DNA from: Paludibacteraceae bacterium
GTDB taxonomy: Bacteria > Bacteroidota > Bacteroidia > Bacteroidales > Paludibacteraceae
Length of the DNA stretch: 44,845 nt
Direction: 5' to 3'
Assembly: GCA_017417025.1 (NCBI GenBank)
Contig: JAFPZY010000032.1
Location: forward strand, 1 to 44,845
The notes under the pieces were generated by a model, which made no database searches, was not told where the DNA came from, and saw nothing but the letters and a program-made list of their open reading frames with translations. Numbering within the stretch: the first letter of the stretch is position 1; every line of letters begins with the position of its first letter. The position numbers were made by a program, and so were the translations under genes. Positions 42,440 to 44,845 of the stretch are shown here, piece after piece.

Positions 42440-43303
42440 CTAATATCTCCTTAATACCAAATCAGCAATCCCTTTCCTCTCTATATTTTCAATAAATTCC
42501 TCTTCAGTTAAATAATCTTCTTCAGAGGCTCCACCTAATATAGTGTTAATACCATCAATCGTTGTGCTTAATATGTTGTTAAACTGCAATTTCCACTCTC
42601 TAATATCTTCGTGCCACTCCAAAGAAAACATACAAAAATCTACAGGCATTTTATCATTTTTTAGAACAACTTTTGAGCAATCATTGCTTTTTTGTATATA
42701 ATCCATTGCGACATCTTGGATAACAAAGACTATTTTTCTCCCCCAACTTTCAACTATCTTTCCCTTCTTATATGCTTGTTGCATCATAGTTTTAGTAAAT
42801 TCGTTAGCCCAATTTATACCATAGTTGTAACTTGCGTGTTGAAAACATCCATATTGTTTTAATTCTTCTACCGCAGGATATGGACTACCCGTAGTTCCTC
42901 CAGCCTGTAATTCTACACAAAGAAAGTCTTTTACTCTTTCATTTTCATCGACTTCCACAGCAACATAATCGACACTACCACCAACGCCTATATTGACCTC
43001 TTGAATCCACTTAACATTTTCCCAATGTTTTAGATACTTTTGGCGAATAGTTTCAAACATTGTTTCTTCTTTTAATCGTTGAGGACAAATTATTATAGGC
43101 TTTACTTCAGTATCACCTGCAACAGTAGAACCCAAAGTACATATTCCGACTTTGACATGCGGCTCACTTTTTCGAGGTTTTACACATGTCCCTTTGATAT
43201 ATTTACAATACTGCTGCTTTAGTGCAGACTTGAATCCATCACCTTGTATAATGGCATCATTACCAAACACTTCAATAGGTGTTTTGCTTAAATTTCGTGT
43301 CAT
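42440..43303 (-). CDS. NotI-like type II restriction endonuclease
   Basis: A 287-residue protein resembling the NotI endonuclease family. It starts SKTPIEVFGND, like the family EVFG start, and has four spaced cysteines (Cys33, Cys40, Cys55, Cys73; sequence CKYIKGTC, GICTLG, IICPQR) suited to the structural iron site of NotI. The likely nuclease core is SVDYVAVEVDENERVKDFLCVELQAG, read as Asp111, Glu130 and Gln132 (PD-(D/E)XK variant; quoted only in part elsewhere). It follows the methyltransferase gene by 2 bp. Recognition sequence unknown. AT content is higher than in the core genes nearby. Confidence 0.78.
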   Translation of the reverse strand: MTRNLSKTPIEVFGNDAIIQGDGFKSALKQQYCKYIKGTCVKPRKSEPHVKVGICTLGSTVAGDTEVKPIIICPQRLKEETMFETIRQKYLKHWENVKWIQEVNIGVGGSVDYVAVEVDENERVKDFLCVELQAGGTTGSPYPAVEELKQYGCFQHASYNYGINWANEFTKTMMQQAYKKGKIVESWGRKIVFVIQDVAMDYIQKSNDCSKVVLKNDKMPVDFCMFSLEWHEDIREWKLQFNNILSTTIDGINTILGGASEEDYLTEEEFIENIERKGIADLVLRRY

Positions 43304-43305
43304 AT

Positions 43306-44523
43306 CTATTGAATAATTTTTGATATTCTTTGACGTGAAACATTTATATACTCTTGGCTTAAATCTATCCCCATTCCCTTCCTTCCTAATTTTAGTGCAG
43401 CTGCCACAGTCGTACCAGTTCCGCTGAATGGATCTAATATTATTCCGTTTTTAGGACAAGTTGCTAATATTGGGATACGTAATAATTCTTCCGGATAAAC
43501 AGCACAATGACTGTCAGTTCTCCAAGTATCCTCTGTTACAATATTCCAAATATCAGTAGGTAATGCTCCTTTTGCTCCCATTTTCATAATGTAGAAACCA
43601 CGCTGTTCTAATTCTCTTGCTCTACCACTTACCGCAGAATCATTAGAATGCCATGCTCTTTGGTACCCCCGAATAGACATTCTAAAATCATTTATTAAGC
43701 CACTTCTAACCTCTTCCAATGTTTCTTCTAACGCTTTTATGGCATTATTTTTTTCTTCTGGAGACAGGTCGCTTTCTGCAATTTGTTTTTTATATTTAAC
43801 ACCAGACACTCCAGTGGCAGATATAGTAGAATTTTCAGTGATAGTTGGTTTTTTTATCGGCTTTACGCGAATAGCATCGGCATCATAATAATACTTTTTA
43901 GACTTAACAAAATGAAAAAAATGTTCATAAGAATCTCTTAATCTATCTTTGCAACTTTGCGTTCCTTTTAGTTGGCTCCATATTACATCGTTTCTCATTA
44001 TCCATCCATTATCCATCAAAGAAATCGCTACTCTCCATGGCAACCCCAACATCTCTTTATTTTCATATTTATCTCCTAAATTAAGCCATAATGAGCCGGT
44101 GGATTTAAGAACTCTTTTAGCTTCATTAAAAATTTTTGCTAATTTTTCAATATATTCAGCACTTGACTTCTCATTACCAACTTCCCCTATTGCATCTGCA
44201 TTATCGTATCTTCTCATAGCCCAATATGGCGGAGATGTAATGATACAATCAACTGAATCTTTGGGCATAGACATTAAAATAGTAAGGCAATCACCTAAAA
44301 CAAAATCAAATATTTTATCGCCCAACAAATCAGAGTGATTATCATCCACTTTAGGAAGCGTTGCAATTTTAGGCATCAAAAATATATTTTGCTGCATTAT
44401 ACCTATAGATTCACGCTTTGTTGAAACATGAGATGTGGAAACTTTTTCCACATCTTTCATTTCTAAGTCGTCAGACAAAATATCAAGTGATAGCTGCTTA
44501 GTATTTATAAGCACATCGTTCAT
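43306..44523 (-). CDS. DNA methyltransferase, N4-cytosine type
   Basis: A 405-residue class-beta modification methylase. The catalytic motif IV DCIITSPPYW is at residues 92-101 and the SAM-binding motif I DPFSGTGTTVAAAL comes near the C-terminus (about 364-377), the circular order of the beta class. SPPY favours N4-cytosine methylation, but N6-adenine cannot be excluded. It lies upstream of the restriction gene, so the protective enzyme is made first. The promoter at 44543-44574 gives a leader of about 13 nt. Target unknown. Confidence 0.88.
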   Translation of the reverse strand: MNDVLINTKQLSLDILSDDLEMKDVEKVSTSHVSTKRESIGIMQQNIFLMPKIATLPKVDDNHSDLLGDKIFDFVLGDCLTILMSMPKDSVDCIITSPPYWAMRRYDNADAIGEVGNEKSSAEYIEKLAKIFNEAKRVLKSTGSLWLNLGDKYENKEMLGLPWRVAISLMDNGWIMRNDVIWSQLKGTQSCKDRLRDSYEHFFHFVKSKKYYYDADAIRVKPIKKPTITENSTISATGVSGVKYKKQIAESDLSPEEKNNAIKALEETLEEVRSGLINDFRMSIRGYQRAWHSNDSAVSGRARELEQRGFYIMKMGAKGALPTDIWNIVTEDTWRTDSHCAVYPEELLRIPILATCPKNGIILDPFSGTGTTVAAALKLGRKGMGIDLSQEYINVSRQRISKIIQ

Positions 44524-44542
44524 ATTACTTCAAAATTTGGCG

Positions 44543-44574
44543 CAAAGATACACATTTTTTAGCAGATATACAAA
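44543..44574 (-). promoter_or_regulatory. Promoter of the restriction-modification operon
   Basis: Minus strand: TTTG (44571-44574), 20 nt, TATCTTTG (44543-44550), an exact consensus, 19 bp before the methyltransferase ATG. It shows that the pair carries its own host-compatible promoter. From 44575 to about 44750 no gene or other signal was seen. Confidence 0.82.
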
Positions 44575-44754
44575 ATAGTATGTGATTTTTAAGTTGAATT
44601 TTACAAAATTGCACGGCAGAAGCAACAACAATGTACGATAATATCGGGCGTAAAACAAAGAAAGGGGATTTGACCAATAGTGTATCAATGCGTAGTGAGA
44701 CTATATATACAACGCGCAGAACTGCACTGCGTCATGGAAAGAACACAAAAGCAA

Positions 44755-44784
44755 GAGAACCCGGGGATATATCCTCGAGTTCTC
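44755..44784 (-). terminator. Terminator after the rRNA operon
   Basis: Minus strand: GAGAACTCGAGGA and its partner at 44755-44767 form a long hairpin with one mismatch, one G-T pair and a short loop, followed by TTGCTTTTGTG. It begins 6 bp after the 5S rRNA end. Confidence 0.75.
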
Positions 44785-44790
44785 GAAAAT

Positions 44791-44845
44791 GGCGGCTACC
44801 TACTCTCCCACAACACGCAGTACCATCGGCGATGCTGAGCTTAAC
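44791..44845 (-). rRNA. rrf: 5S rRNA, 3' part, cut by window edge
   Basis: On the minus strand the sequence reads GTTAAGCTCAGCATCGCCGA, then TGGTACTGCGTGTTGTGGGA and GAGTAGGTAGCCGCC, typical of the 5S 3' half. The 5' part lies beyond 44845, so an rRNA operon runs in from the right on the minus strand. Confidence 0.9.

Noticed and set aside
42440-44754. Integrative element bounded by a tRNA-Glu repeat
   Set aside because: No duplicated tRNA 3' end was found near 44575-44790 and no integrase is present, so element boundaries cannot be supported.

Overview
The window reads as part of a Bacteroidales chromosome, most likely Prevotellaceae or a close relative. The main clue is a repeated Bacteroidetes-type promoter (TTTG, 19-20 nt, TAnnTTTG), seen about nine times and mostly just ahead of genes. 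Supporting clues are DUF4252, DUF3109, sugar-transfer ATP-grasp and PF14907 nucleotidyltransferase genes, and paired lipoprotein amylases. The species cannot be named from sequence alone. All family names come from motif recognition without database searches.

Layout, left to right. (1) 1-1661, minus strand: an ECF sigma factor, a one-TM putative anti-sigma protein, a DUF4252 protein and a gene start cut by the edge. (2) 1813-4889: a three-gene operon (small membrane protein, acyl-CoA ligase, coaX) with its own promoter and terminator. (3) 4897-12456: a tightly packed housekeeping operon gyrA, TPR protein, ruvX, def, mntP, DUF3109, cinA. Its predicted promoter lies about 370 bp before gyrA, and the leader holds three copies of a palindromic repeat. 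(4) 12846-19963: one promoter followed by a nucleotidyltransferase, acetyltransferase, DUF354 glycosyltransferase-like protein, wecB, a FemAB-like protein, dgt and an Sfp-type PPTase. (5) 20097-23583: a HipBA-type pair, arginase, and a separately promoted opine-synthase-like dehydrogenase. (6) 23613-32876: an AT-rich surface-polysaccharide operon with a GT-C membrane protein, three ATP-grasp enzymes, two GT4 glycosyltransferases, a CapK-like adenylating enzyme and an SDR. (7) 32877-34000: about 1.1 kb of noncoding tandem repeats. (8) 33999-41015, plus strand: a TraB/GumN protein, then a lipoprotein alpha-amylase, a degenerate GH2 protein, a second lipoprotein amylase and ispE. (9) 40893-44845: a histidine kinase, tRNA-Glu(CTC), a NotI-like restriction-modification pair and the 3' end of a 5S rRNA.

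The most notable signal is a run of 12 G (minus strand) inside an ATP-grasp gene of the polysaccharide operon. It splits the gene just before its ATP-binding lysine, and a change of +1 or -2 G restores a full-length protein. This looks like a contingency (phase-variation) switch on a polysaccharide-modifying enzyme, unless it is a homopolymer sequencing error. Nearby arginase (makes ornithine), an N5-(carboxyethyl)ornithine-synthase-like enzyme (would use ornithine) and several ATP-grasp ligases suggest, as inference only, an amino-acid or opine-decorated surface glycan. Related short tandem-repeat modules recur in several intergenic regions and look like a dispersed extragenic repeat family.
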